Origin: Paraescarpia echinospica
Lineage: Eukaryota > Annelida > Polychaeta > Sabellida > Siboglinidae
Length of the DNA: 64,000 nt
Reading direction: 5' to 3'
Assembly (NCBI GenBank): GCA_020002185.1
Contig: CM034532.1
Location: 32,335,577 to 32,399,576 of the forward strand
The position numbers and the translations under genes were made by a program. Below, one piece after another: positions 47,501 to 57,000 of this stretch. A model generated the notes under the pieces. The model did no database searches. It saw only the letters and a list, made by a program, of their open reading frames with translations, and had not been told where the DNA came from. Within the stretch, counting starts at the first letter, position 1, and the number at the start of each line of letters is the position of its first letter.

Positions 47501-48285
47501 TTTTAATTCTAATTCCCACTAAAATTCCGGAATCGGAGCGGAATTGAATTGATCAATTCCTTTTGGAATTTACTCCAGGCTTGGTAGCTGCAGCAATGTG
47601 GTGCTGATTGGCTGAAAATGGATATATTGCTTTTTGATAAAAAAAAGACTGCACTTATCGTGTTTTGAAAACAAACTCTTTTGTGGACATTGTTTAATGG
47701 GGATTTATCCCGTTTTTGTATAAATTAGATTTAAACAAACGTTTCGTCCTTGTTTGGGCAAAATTTCAGAAATGGCATTTATTCCGTTTTGTCCTGAAAC
47801 CCTTATGTATTTGTATGTCACCACAGGTGCAGCAACTGACCCTCAAACAATCCGACCCAAAAACGAGACTGACGGCAACATCCCAGCAGCCACAGGGTGA
47901 CGTCTCGACAGAACCCTCACACCCCAAACATGGACCTCCAGTGAATATAACAATCGTGACGACGAAAAAACTGTGTCCATCTCGACCTCGATCCAAGACG
48001 ACTCGGGCACGGAGTCTGGCAATCAATAACACCGAGGGACAGTCGCATGATGACATCCCTGTAGAGCAGTCTGAAGATAGACTGGCTGGCGGGGATGCCC
48101 AGTCTGGTCTCACAGTGGATGAGGAGTACACGTCCACAAATGATGAGAGCGACTTTGAAGTGATCCATGATGAAAGTGGTACGGAGACTGAGGATGTTGA
48201 GACGTTATCATCGCTGCATCATCAGAACCACAGTGACTATAACATGAGTACAGAAGTCACAGGTGATTTGGATGACACACGTTGA
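38347..48285 (+). CDS. CLCC1: Chloride channel CLIC-like protein 1 (seven coding exons)
   Basis: Exons 38347-38526, 39053-39331, 40375-40608, 42264-42404, 44445-44624, 45229-45513 and 47827-48285 join in one frame of 585 residues (human CLCC1 is about 550). Every exon is a multiple of three and every intron is phase 0. CLCC1 is an ER-resident anion channel. Visible here are a signal peptide (1-27), the family motif DWVDPNDMLNFD...GEMRK (32-51), a Cys-containing helical region (exon 2), hydrophobic segments in exons 4 and 6, DPCAAYYEKLLVDPMWEISP (exon 5), and a long polar acidic C-terminal tail. Start: two adjacent ATGs follow an acceptor AG by seven bases, implying a non-coding first exon. 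The exon 6 donor is the rare GC type (CAG|GCGAGG). Introns are loaded with minisatellites. The neighbouring UROD gene is convergent. Confidence 0.88.
38863..39015. mobile_element. pogo/mariner-like MITE in CLCC1 intron 1
   Basis: The ends are CAGCCACCTCG and the inverse of CAGTGGACCC. Inside is 'aaggtcaccctgggacagtc' followed by 'ccaaattattt'. The same block occurs in UROD (52315-52450). It ends about 38 bp before CLCC1 exon 2. Confidence 0.65.
39053..39331 (+). CDS. CLCC1: CLCC1 coding exon 2
   Basis: Residues 61-153. A low-complexity Pro/Asp-rich start, then CNCSSHTTQLQVCRQRIKEL and FFRQYVLSLLKQFDQDIGLP, corresponding to the luminal helical region with the RRYLNKIL...GLP motif of the vertebrate protein. 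Donor GTAAGT. Confidence 0.85.
39759..39971 (+). other. Short intronic ORF with Kozak-like start, unassigned
   Basis: An internal ATG at 39789 lies in 'aagatggcgg' and gives MADHLDDWTPNKDNDIRLM, then SQWVDTCGKAEPHILNPN, ending within 70 codons. It lies in CLCC1 intron 2 on the sense strand. It could be a retroposed exon or chance. No family is claimed. Confidence 0.2.
40375..40608 (+). CDS. CLCC1: CLCC1 coding exon 3
   Basis: Residues 154-231. SYQADIQISPSDIEILRKF aligns with the DAEIxLxxxxLxEIQKFL region of vertebrate CLCC1, followed by the start of the first membrane region (SLWSLCLLAADKLPFIIQ). Acceptor 'tttccag', donor GTAATT. Confidence 0.8.
40918..41000 (+). repeat. 23-bp tandem repeat, three copies
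   Basis: Three near-identical units of 'gttatagttggcattggagg' plus 'tca' in CLCC1 intron 3. Confidence 0.85.
41102..42020 (+). mobile_element. L2/CR1-like LINE 3' fragment split by a minisatellite
   Basis: The C-terminal part of RT reads IRLHWLPVRYHFMFKICTIT, then QPAYLHSMLTPARQ and LRSSSSKLLSVPRVKAGT. The ORF then enters the 46-bp array (41393-41812) and resumes with IVTFRHHLKTYLCNITYPP (41812-41870), the normal LINE C-terminus. The untranslated tail 'gagctcagattgtctgagga' (about 41960) is similar to that at 58500. It lies in CLCC1 intron 3, sense strand. Confidence 0.8.
41393..41812 (+). repeat. 46-bp minisatellite, about nine copies, CLCC1 intron 3
   Basis: The unit contains 'ccatggagcaccaaccaagg' then 'gcagcagttatcaccattac' and 'acccac'. 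Because 46 is not a multiple of three and no frame has a stop, overlapping ORFs appear in all three frames. The same unit occurs in opposite orientation in intron 6. Confidence 0.92.
42264..42404 (+). CDS. CLCC1: CLCC1 coding exon 4
   Basis: Residues 232-278, largely hydrophobic: VASLVMLLQMMFYLQ, a short basic loop, then MLLLQVLLLFFILSTAWTWW followed by HMYK. It forms the central membrane segments; AWTWWHMYK aligns with GWNWMYLYK of vertebrate CLCC1. Acceptor 'gttccag', donor GTACAG. Confidence 0.85.
42455..44035 (+). mobile_element. SINE with 3' tail expanded into a 72-bp array (CLCC1 intron 4)
   Basis: The tRNA-like head has an A-box-like 'tggcacagtgc' (about 42460) and 'gctctcaatcgggaac'. 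The body runs through 'tggatgcttcccagagaag' to the tail. The normal tail end 'gggctatataagaacttacc' occurs once at 44010-44030. The A box has one mismatch and the B box is decayed. Confidence 0.7.
42655..44030 (+). repeat. 72-bp minisatellite, about 19 copies
   Basis: The unit runs 'gccttgagcagtcctaatga', 'ctggatactgcgctatataa', 'gaacaggtctgccagggagt', 'gaagtgtaaagt'. It is a multiple of three, which creates a spurious 462-codon minus-strand ORF. Each unit carries a 'ctatataag' word. The first unit or two are diverged or short, and the most homogeneous part is 42850-43450. Confidence 0.93.
44036..44444. other. CLCC1 intron 4, remaining part
   Basis: AT-rich sequence, nothing recognised. Confidence 0.5.
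44445..44624 (+). CDS. CLCC1: CLCC1 coding exon 5
   Basis: Residues 279-338: VALANRHAILDKDKPVECRE, then SLWQTILSAFTITSDPCAAY and YEKLLVDPMWEISPTQ. The DPC-x(2)-YY-xx-LLV-P-W block is highly characteristic of CLCC1. Acceptor 'tgttag', donor GTGAAC. Confidence 0.9.
44625..45228. other. CLCC1 intron 5
   Basis: Two G-rich tracts ('gggggaggggagg' at about 44990; 'gggggaggtgggggggtg' with 'ggggggctg' at about 45110) lie on the sense strand. Otherwise nothing recognised. Confidence 0.5.
45229..45513 (+). CDS. CLCC1: CLCC1 coding exon 6 with GC-type donor
   Basis: Residues 339-433. FFVEPLEHIAHAMNKFVKAI matches the EPLxHI...FIKAL motif, then the last membrane segment IAPLVLGFIMVVSLFLLMMC and a cytosolic start rich in Ser and Gln. 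No GT lies in phase before the in-frame TGA at 45559-45561. Phase 0 continuity with exon 7 is obtained only with CAG|GCGAGG (end 45513). If unspliced, the frame would add 15 residues and stop, giving a short isoform without the acidic tail. Confidence 0.8.
45696..46612 (-). repeat. 46-bp minisatellite, about 20 copies, CLCC1 intron 6, inverted relative to intron 3
   Basis: The plus strand reads 'ccttggttggtgctccatgg', the reverse complement of the intron 3 unit. Variants alternate between CCCTTGG and CCGTTGG and between GGGTGGG and GAGTGGG. Three overlapping minus-strand ORFs of about 290-340 codons result, and all are artefacts. Confidence 0.93.
46853..47583. mobile_element. hAT-like element with CAATTCC-rich arms
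   Basis: Ends CAAGCCTGGGGTCAATTCC and the inverse of CAAGCCTGGAGTAAATTCC. Arms carry many 'caattccaattcc' words. Flanking 8-mers GCACGTGC and GTAGCTGC agree at five of eight positions, so the duplication has decayed or is uncertain. No ORF. It lies in CLCC1 intron 6 and has the same end design as 31910-36820 and 58868-59438. Confidence 0.7.
47827..48285 (+). CDS. CLCC1: CLCC1 last coding exon
   Basis: Residues 434-585: a polar tail rich in Ser, Thr, Asp and Glu, with basic TKKLCPSRPRSKTTRARS and acidic DEEYTSTNDESDFEVIHDES, ending DLDDTR and TGA. Low conservation is expected for this tail; assignment rests on frame, acceptor 'caccacag' and position. Confidence 0.75.
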   Translation: MQQLTLKQSDPKTRLTATSQQPQGDVSTEPSHPKHGPPVNITIVTTKKLCPSRPRSKTTRARSLAINNTEGQSHDDIPVEQSEDRLAGGDAQSGLTVDEEYTSTNDESDFEVIHDESGTETEDVETLSSLHHQNHSDYNMSTEVTGDLDDTR

Positions 48286-48970
48286 CATGGGTTGAAATGC
48301 AAAATGTGTCGCTAAGCTGTTATTATATCTACTCTGTTCTGCTGGCTTACTGCATCGCATTTAGATAATCCAGAATCAGGCAAACGTTTTGTGAAGCAAA
48401 TTTTAAATAGGCCTACCAGAAGTTTGCTTGGATATATGACCTACGAGGCAAAGTGGGTATTAAGTCGAACAATTCTGATATGGAGGTGTGTACCTTTTTG
48501 GATTCCACAGATCAAAAGCTTTACAATGATAAATGATACCTCATTTGTTGAAATATCTTCAGTAATTTTTTATTTATTGCATGTATTTGATTAATTTTGA
48601 ATTATTTGTTGAGAGAAAAGAAAGTGGACATTGACAGACGAGATTAACAAGTATGCTTTTCAGTAAAAATCACAAGATTTATTGAACATGACCCAGACGA
48701 CTACATGCAGAATAGGTCTATGCGACTCAATACCTGGTTCGCAGTGGCAAGTCACATATGACATGTTGCAATGGTTGATAAAATGATATTGCGAATGGAT
48801 TTTAGGGCACCATATGATACTCAAGAATATGAATGGAATGCATTGTTGTGTGATATTGATGTCACATAATAAAATTCAGCATTATATAGTGTCTTGTAAT
48901 TGTGAACATGTTTGCAATTACTTTTTTCCTAATATATATAATTTATGCAGACACGTAAGTGTAAGAAGTA
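48286..48970. other. CLCC1 3' untranslated region and flank
   Basis: No further gene. AATAAA at 48868-48873 is the best polyadenylation signal candidate, about 580 bp after the stop. Confidence 0.45.
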
Positions 48971-49435
48971 CAGTCGTCCCCCTCTTATAAGGCCCCCCTC
49001 GCCGACGGCCACCCGGATTACGCGGCCATATTTTCATTGCATTAGCGTTGTCTAATACAAAACACCTCTCACTAACTAACAACCGGGGTTACAGGAAGAG
49101 TCTACCCCTCGGTAGCGGCCAATTGGCAGCCGAAACTGCTATTTTTAATCACAAGACAATGTCGATGTTTATAACAAATTAAGTACTGGTAGTAGGCCTA
49201 CCATACACACTCGTGCCGAGTTGGCATTTGTACTTGTGTTACAAATTACATTATCTATGACAAATCAACTGTTAGTTTCCAAATACATGATGTTGACTGT
49301 CCATATGTTTTCTTTTCACATGCTACATCCATCGATGGTTCCCCCTCACCAGAGGCCACCCACCTTATAAGGCCACTTTAGTTTTGCTGAAGGGTTGGCC
49401 TTATAAGAGGGGGAACACCAAGAGAGGGACTACAG
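48971..49435. mobile_element. pogo/mariner-like MITE
   Basis: Starts CAGTCGTCCCCCTCTTATAA and ends with an inverse version ('ggccttataagagggggaac', then 'gggactacag'). TA flanks both sides. Interior words 'ggccac' and 'taaggcc' repeat. It lies between the convergent CLCC1 and UROD genes. Confidence 0.75.
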
Positions 49436-50010
49436 TATTGCACAATTTTGAGTAAATGTTCTGTTATACATTGTATTATAATCAGTATTATTTTGCACTG
49501 GCTAATAAAAAAAATTATATTTTGTATTTATTGATTAAAAGTTTACGCTTCAGTACAAAGATGATATTAAGATTGTGCAATACATGTTTTCTTGAAATGG
49601 TCAGCTTATATAAATTTATTTCCATGTGCGGTAAGATAAGAATTTATATTGATCAATATGATTTTTGGTTTCTACACATTCTATATCTATTACGTAATTT
49701 TCCACATAGAAAGCCAAGGGATAGTTAGTTATGCATTTATTAATTAATCAATGTGGTATTTAAAAAAAATAATGTTTTGTTGTACAAGATTAATCCACAC
49801 TTTGGTAATGATTCAACATATTACAGAATTACCCAGATGTAAAGTTTTAAAGACATGTACATATGATGCCCTCCACTCTGAAGCTCTGACCACTTGACCT
49901 AGATATTGGACTTCGATGTCCAGGCCTTTATGCAGGGTCCAATTTTTACCAGTCCAAAACTTTCATGGTTGATATTCGCATCTGCACCCATACATATTAT
50001 CCAGTCCATA
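49436..50010. other. Intergenic between CLCC1 and UROD
   Basis: AT-rich. An ORF of 90 codons at 49456-49728 is AT-driven and shows no domain. Confidence 0.4.
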
Positions 50011-50192
50011 CATGCAATACATGTATACGTGTAACATACAATACATGTATATGTGTAACATACAATACATGTATACGTGTAACATACAATACATGTATAC
50101 GTGTAACATACAATACATGTATACGTGTGACATACAATACATGTATATGTGTAACATACAATACATGTATACGTGTAATATACAATACATGT
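50011..50192 (+). repeat. 24-bp minisatellite, about eight copies
   Basis: The unit is 'acatacaatacatgtatacg' plus 'tgta'. It contains the palindrome TACATGTA. Stop-free in several frames on both strands, producing artefact ORFs of 60-100 codons. Confidence 0.9.
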
Positions 50193-50854
50193 ACTCAGAA
50201 GGACCACGCAAGGTACTTCACCCTGTTTATCAGCTGTTATAAACTAAACCAAATAAGCACTTTATTCTGAGCAGTCTGGCTTTCAATATAAATTTGAAGT
50301 CTGGCTCTTAACATCATTTAAAACAATTCCTCTGTACGTTTCCACTAAAACAGAAATGTTCAATTACATTGTACAATTTGCCTTGACATATTTAATATCT
50401 TTGCATTTCAGACATGACTATTACTGTTCATCTGCAGTTAGTATCACATAATATCTGCATATTTAAACAACACTAGTGGCTGTAATCTGAGAAATCTTTC
50501 AAATTCTGTAATCACTTATAAACCAGAAGATCACAGAATAATTTTTTTTTGAAAATGGGATTATCACAACTGCGCTGAACATCAAAGTGCCTGCATTCAT
50601 TATACTGCCAAAGGACTTGTTTATAATCCGAGTTTGTTCTTTACTTTTCATGAGCTAAAAATTCAAAATAGTGAATAACATTTTGGGTTTATTAAATGCA
50701 ATTTAGCAGACAGTATGCTGTCCACATATGTTAAGCACATTATATAATTAAAAACTAGGAGCAGACAACCTCCATTTCAGTGTAACAAAATCAAATTTGA
50801 TGTTCCATGTGGCTACTGTATGTGGCAGCCTATTATATGCTATGTGACGACATG
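50193..50854 (-). other. UROD 3' untranslated region and flank
   Basis: Follows the UROD stop on the minus strand. A 'tttatt' (AATAAA on the minus strand) lies at about 50685, within 175 bp of the stop, and is the likely polyadenylation signal. Nothing else recognised. Confidence 0.4.
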
Positions 50855-51019
50855 TCAGTTATTAGCATTCATGTCTTCCGAGTACACGTGAACAGCGTCG
50901 ATGAATGCCTTGAGATGTTCAGGGTCCATGTCTGGGTATATACCGTGACCCAAGTTGGCGATGTATCGCTGAGTGCCAAACTTCTGCAGCATCTCTTTAA
51001 TGTATTGCCCGATGTCGTC
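50855..51019 (-). CDS. UROD: UROD last coding exon
   Basis: Reads [20 protein letters not shown], then [20 protein letters not shown], then [14 protein letters not shown] and TGA at 50857-50855. Acceptor 'gcattcag'. Contains the conserved GHG histidine and the PDMDPE motif. Confidence 0.95.
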   Translation of the reverse strand, partial: DDIGQYIKEMLQKFGTQRYIANLGHGIYPDMDPEHLKAFIDAVHVYSEDMNANN

Positions 51020-54000
51020 CTGAATGCACGCAGCAGAGAGACATTCTTACATGCTTTCACAATTCACTGTTAAAGTAAGGTTTTCCTTTCATGTTTATTC
51101 TAAAATTGTGTTAATAAACAAAATGTATTTTAAGATAGCCCCAAAGACGTTACAAAGATACAGAAACAGCATTTGATTTCAATCGTTCAATGTTTATAAA
51201 AATCGTCGAGCTGACATTGAAATTGCTGAATGGCGAGCTTGGACAAGTCTGAGGAAGGTCATCACTCGTTGGGGCATGATGACATATGACAGATATAGAT
51301 ATCATGTGATACTCATATCTGAAATATCCCGTGGTGCGTCTGGTGAATAACAAAACACTTGATCTAAAATTAAGTGAGTTCGAATTGAGGGAATCACCGA
51401 ATTGAGGCCATGTCTTTGAAAGGAAACCCAGAAGCAAAGAAACTGGGTGTACACCCCTGTATGCTTAAATAATAAATATTTGTTAAACATACCGTACACT
51501 TAATAGAACAAATAGTTAGAAAATAAATAATTATTATGATTTGAATAAACTTGGCAAAGAAAATACTGGTCTACAATAGGCTCACAAAGAAAACAATCTG
51601 ATCCTTAACAGAAAAATTAAAGTACCAATGATTCTCTATAAACTGTGAAATAATCAATATACATCATTGAATTAATTTAGGCTAATGTTTCATTTACAGC
51701 AAACAAGAACAGAAGGTTGAATGAGTACGGCTTCATAACCTCAGGCCCAGAAGGTTGAACGTGAGATTAAAATGAAGATGACGGAACTGAGAGAAAAGAT
51801 TGGCATGAAAAAACATCTAAAGATGAAAGTAGTCGGAAACAGAATGAGATGGGCAGGACACATGCAAAGAATGAGCAAAGACAGACTGTCAAAAAAGAGC
51901 ATGGAAAGCAGAGGAGGTAGGCAAGCAATGAAGAGGAAGACCAAAGACGAGATGGAACGACAACATGAAAAGAATGGAAGGTGATTGCAGCCAACAGACA
52001 GAAACGGAGGGAAATAACAAGAAAAGCAGAAGCTACTGAGTGACGTGGACCCCCCCACAAGGGAGCAAGGGGAAGAAGATGAAGACGAGGAGGTTCTATA
52101 ACTCAATGGTACCTACTTTTGAAGCATACAGAGCACATGGGTCAAGGTTTCCTTGCAGAGTCACTGAAGGTCCCGTCATTCTCCTGTACAAATAACAAAT
52201 TTATTACTGTGTGCTACAGTATGCAAACTCTCCATTTGAACACATACAAATTTGTTATACAGAAGAGACATTCCTCAATTTTAAGCATACAAATAATTTC
52301 TTTTATTAATGCACTCGAACCTCAGTTTACAGCTAACTCGCAATTAAGGTCACCCTAGGGCAGTCCCAAATTATTTTTGTGACAACAAAGTATAGGAACT
52401 TAGTCCCCCTGTTATGGTCACCTCACTAATCAGGTCACACTGGCCCATGAAGGCTCTTCATTTCTTCCAAGGGGCATCCAAGATGCAAACCCTCTAGGAG
52501 AAAATATTACCATACCCCCCACACACATATGCTAGCTCGAATATAGAACTTTATATACTGTAATGAATCTGGACACTGTATCTAGAATCTAGAAAAATAA
52601 TAATTTTTCTGTACCGTATGTTTTGGGACACCTTTGTAAATGTAATTATTTTTTGTCCCTATGTATTGGGACACCAATTGTTTGCAATGTGTAAAACTGT
52701 GTGACCTCTCGACTGTCTGCATTGTTCCAAGACTGGCACATCATTTCACGTATAGTTCATGTTTTAATCTGCAGTATGTAGGAATTAAAAGAATAACTTG
52801 GGGTTGGAATTTAGCGGGGACCCGCTCGCCCCTAGATTCACTGCCAGGCTCCTGATAACTTCATGTCAAGAGGTCCAGCTGGCTCATTAAAAGGACAAAG
52901 TCTGTTCCAAGTTTTTTATGTATTAATTAATATAATATTCTTAATATTATACTAACATTGTTGAAGGTATACAGACCACCAAATTGTGTTTAGTAAGCCC
53001 GTAACAAGGATCACAATTTGAAAGGCAAGACCGCGAGTACATGTTCAAATGATAAACAAAACATCCAGCTTCAAAACAAGCTTTATTGGCAATACGGCCG
53101 AGTGGGGCCGAGTTAACTGCTGTACCCTTTGATGAAAGAAATTACTACTCCTGCTAATTGCAGGTAAATGAACAGATGTCATCCCACTAGCCCCATGTCT
53201 CTTGCCCCTGTCCCAGTAGCCCCAGAGGTGTGAGAAACGAGTGCCAGTAACCCCCCAGTGAGTATGCTGTTGGTCTAACATACCCCCTCTTTCTAGATAT
53301 CTCTAATTGTAGGTGGAGTTAATCATTTGAAGTCCACATAACTTTCACACATCAATTGTGTGGTGTTGAAAGCTCACTGTCCTAAGACTTAAGGTAAATC
53401 CTCTACATAAAGCTGGTTTTATATGAGCAAAACCCAATTTAACTCGCACATGAAAGCTAATTGCCCTGATGCAGACATACATATATCAGCTATTACAGTA
53501 GAAAGTCAATTGCCCCTAATTTTAACATAACAAATTATTGATTGTAGATTTGTGGTGTTCTATGCCTGCCAGTTCACACATTTCTAGCTAATAAGGAAAG
53601 GATACGTTGAGTTGCTCTGCTTTAGGTGGCCCGAGTTTCATGTTGAATTTTATTGAGTTCGGAATGACACATGAAACATGGCTGCTGGCATTGAATTCAT
53701 CGAAGGTGCTAGGGGACACCCTATTGCTGTGTTGAACAGTTATATCTATCACAAATCAAAAGCGTTGACAAATGGCATAAACTTCACATATAGTAAGAGG
53801 AAGAGTGTGAAGTGTAAGGCATGTCTGGTGGTCAGCGATGATGGAACTGTGGTGAAAGCTGAAGATAGCCACAATCACGCACCCAACCCTGGTCACCCAC
53901 AAGCACAAGCAAGACAGTTGAGGGGAAACACGAGGAAGCGAGCCAGGGATGAAACAATGTCAATGCAGGCAATTTACAACCAGGAAAATGTGAAACTGCT

Positions 54001-57000
54001 TCAACAAAGTTCTACTGTGACAGCATCACCAGCTGAGACAACATCTGCTCTGCCTCAGTACCAGCATGTGAAGTCATCCATGTACCGCGAACGGAGGAAA
54101 CGCTTCCCCCCAATGCTGTCTACAAGGGGTGACATTGATCTGGATGGCAGTGAACAACTACTGTGCAAGGAGATCGGTTCCTGCTCGGTAAGGACGGTGA
54201 TGGAGTCGACAAGATAATAGTGTTCACATCTGACTCCGCTCTGCATGCGCTAGCGAATGCTAATACATGTCACATGGATGGCACTTTTGCAACAGCATTA
54301 AGGCTGTTTTATCAAATTGTCACCCTACATGCGTTCGTCCTTGGAGTGATGCTACCACTTGTGTTTGGTCTCCTCCCCAACAAAGGGAACACCTACATTC
54401 GTTTCTTCAGCCTCGTGAAGGAAAAGTCTGCATCACTCAGATTCACCATCAGTTCCAACTTATCATGCAGGACTTCGAAAAAGGTCTGATGAATGCCTGC
54501 CCACACATGTTTCCCGGAGTGATTGTCAAGGGATGCTACTTCCACTACGCACAGTGTCTGGAGAAGACGTCAAAGTATGGGGTTATCCAGCAGCTACAGA
54601 GAGAATGCTGGAATTGGTTTTGTATGTTAAAAACAATGCCATTCCTCCCAGTGCCACACGTGAAAGACGCATTTGAATTTGTCAAGAGCATAGCACTGTG
54701 TACAAGACTTCAATGACTACTTCGACAGCACCTGGATGAACAGACAGTATACAATCGAAATGTGAGATTTCTGTAAATATGACGGCACTGACACCAACAA
54801 TCACGTTGAAGGGTATCACATGTGACTCATGATAAAGGCAGGCAAGATACACCCCAATATCTTTGAGGTGGTTGAGCTGTTCAGCCAAGAAGAGGCCTCA
54901 TCACTCGTCTCCATCCTCCAGCTAGAGTCGGGTCAGCCTGCTTCCAAGCACAGGAAGAAGTACGTCAACATCGACGCTCGTTTGGATGAACTCGGACTAG
55001 AATGAATGTTGTGTGACCGGGGAATCGAGTCGTATCTCAGTGCCAATGGAAACATGATGGACAATTTCACTTAATTTCATTGACTAGTTATGCATGCATA
55101 TGATATCATGTGTGCAAACAAACAACTGATTATCAACTTTGATCAAACTGTAATGTTTTCTCACAACATTTTGATCAATGCTATGAACACAGGGTATGGA
55201 CAGTTGCCCAGTGGACAGTTGCACAGTGGTCAAATGAAAAAGTGGACACTTGCTAAGTGACAACAACATTTCCATAAATGTAATAAAATCATGAAATATA
55301 ATTAATAAATTTGACACTAATATTATTTAATATATTATTAATATTATTATATTCCTTAATTTAGGATTAAATTCTTTGTTAGATAATTGACAGAGTCCGG
55401 GAATGTTGGCTTCCAGCAGTTCATCGGCCAGACTCTGTGTGGACTCTGAAAAATGCCCTATGCAAGGACCATGCCCTTGTTGACACCATGATCCTGCAAG
55501 ACCAGAATGGTCAACCGCCACATAAGCAGGTTAAGTGTACAACACAACAGCTTCAAACCCGGCTTTGTACTTTGTGCCAACACTTTGTTGCTGAGGACAA
55601 GGAAATGGGAGACTTCCTTCATTCTGTTGCCCACAGCATTAGACTTGCATGGACGCAAGAACATAAACTACGACAATATGAATGAATGTATTGTGAATGT
55701 ATTGATTGACATTGGTATGAAATGATGAATGTGTGCATATTTATGTTATATAAATAAAGTGTTGTAGTATCATGAAGGTCTTGTTGTTTTGTTATAATAT
55801 AATAATTTTACAAAACATATAAATAAAAAAGGACTTTTATTTATTACACGCTATGAACACAGTAATGTGTTTATTTTATACTACCATTTAATGTCTACTT
55901 CTCTTAGTGGTTGGTTACTGTGTATGACAAATAAGAGGGTTTTTTATGGTTTCCCTCCAATCAAAAAGTCAGACATTAGTTGAATATGCACCAGATATGA
56001 CTATTTTCTTTTTCAAATCCGGTACCTAAAATTAAGGTGGGGTAGAACACTAAATGGAACAGCCCGGTAGTGTTGACAGAAGGATAAGTAATGCCACTAG
56101 CCTCTGGCTAGTGCCAGTAGCCCCGGGGGGGGGGGCTAGTGGGACAGGAGCTAGGGGTACTAAACCAACCAACAGACTACATCCCTTTAAATTGGCCTAG
56201 GTTACAGTGGTACTGTTATAATTATAACTGGGTTAATCATCTCCTAGTAACACTAAGACAATTTTTGCTAATTGGCACTCGGAAGGCTCAGTCTAATTAT
56301 AGCTGATCAGCTCCAAGTACTCTGGAGACAATCCAGTTTACTGATGTCCACAGAAGCCCTGGGCCCAGGGGTGGGACAGGAGTGGGACAGGAGCTAGGGG
56401 TACTAAACCAACCAACAGACTACATCCCTTTAAATTGGCCTAGGTTACAGTGGTACTGTTATAATTATAACTGGGTTAATCATCTGCTAGTAACACTAAG
56501 ACAATTTTTGCTAATTGACACTCGGAAGGCTCAGTCTAATTATAGCTGATCAGCTCCAAGTACTCTGGAGACAATCCAGTTTACTGATGTCCACAGAAGC
56601 CCTGGGCCCAGGGGTGGGACAGGAGTGGGACAGGAGCTAGGGGTACTAAACCAACCAACAGACTACATCCCTTTAAATTGGCCTAGGTTACAGTGGTACT
56701 GTTATAATTATAACTGGGTTAATCATCTCCTAGTAACACTAAGACAATTTTTGCTAATTGACACTCGGAAGGCTCAGTCTAATTATAGCTGATCAGCTCC
56801 AAGTACTCTGGAGACAATCCAGTTTACTGATGTCCACAGAAGCCCTGGGCCCAGGGGTGGGACAGGAGTGGGACAGGAGCTAGGGGTACTAAACCAACCA
56901 ACAGACTACATCCCTTTAAATTGGCCTAGGTTACAGTGGTACTGTTATAATTATAACTGGGTTAATCATCTCCTAGTAACACTAAGACAATTTTTGCTAA

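Larger units (their letters stand above)
53185..56165 (+). mobile_element. MULE-type DNA transposon with FLYWCH domain
   Basis: Outer inverted similarity: the left side 'cccctgtcccagtagcccc' (about 53205) resembles the inverse of 'ggggctagtgggacaggagc' (about 56132). Between them is a broken FLYWCH-MULE transposase and one further ORF. Exact ends and the target duplication could not be fixed because the right end merges into a tandem array. It lies in the 7.6-kb UROD intron, antisense to UROD. Confidence 0.5.

Noticed and set aside
49899..50270. Several Cys/Tyr-rich ORFs of 62-102 codons
   Set aside because: Produced by the 24-bp array on both strands.
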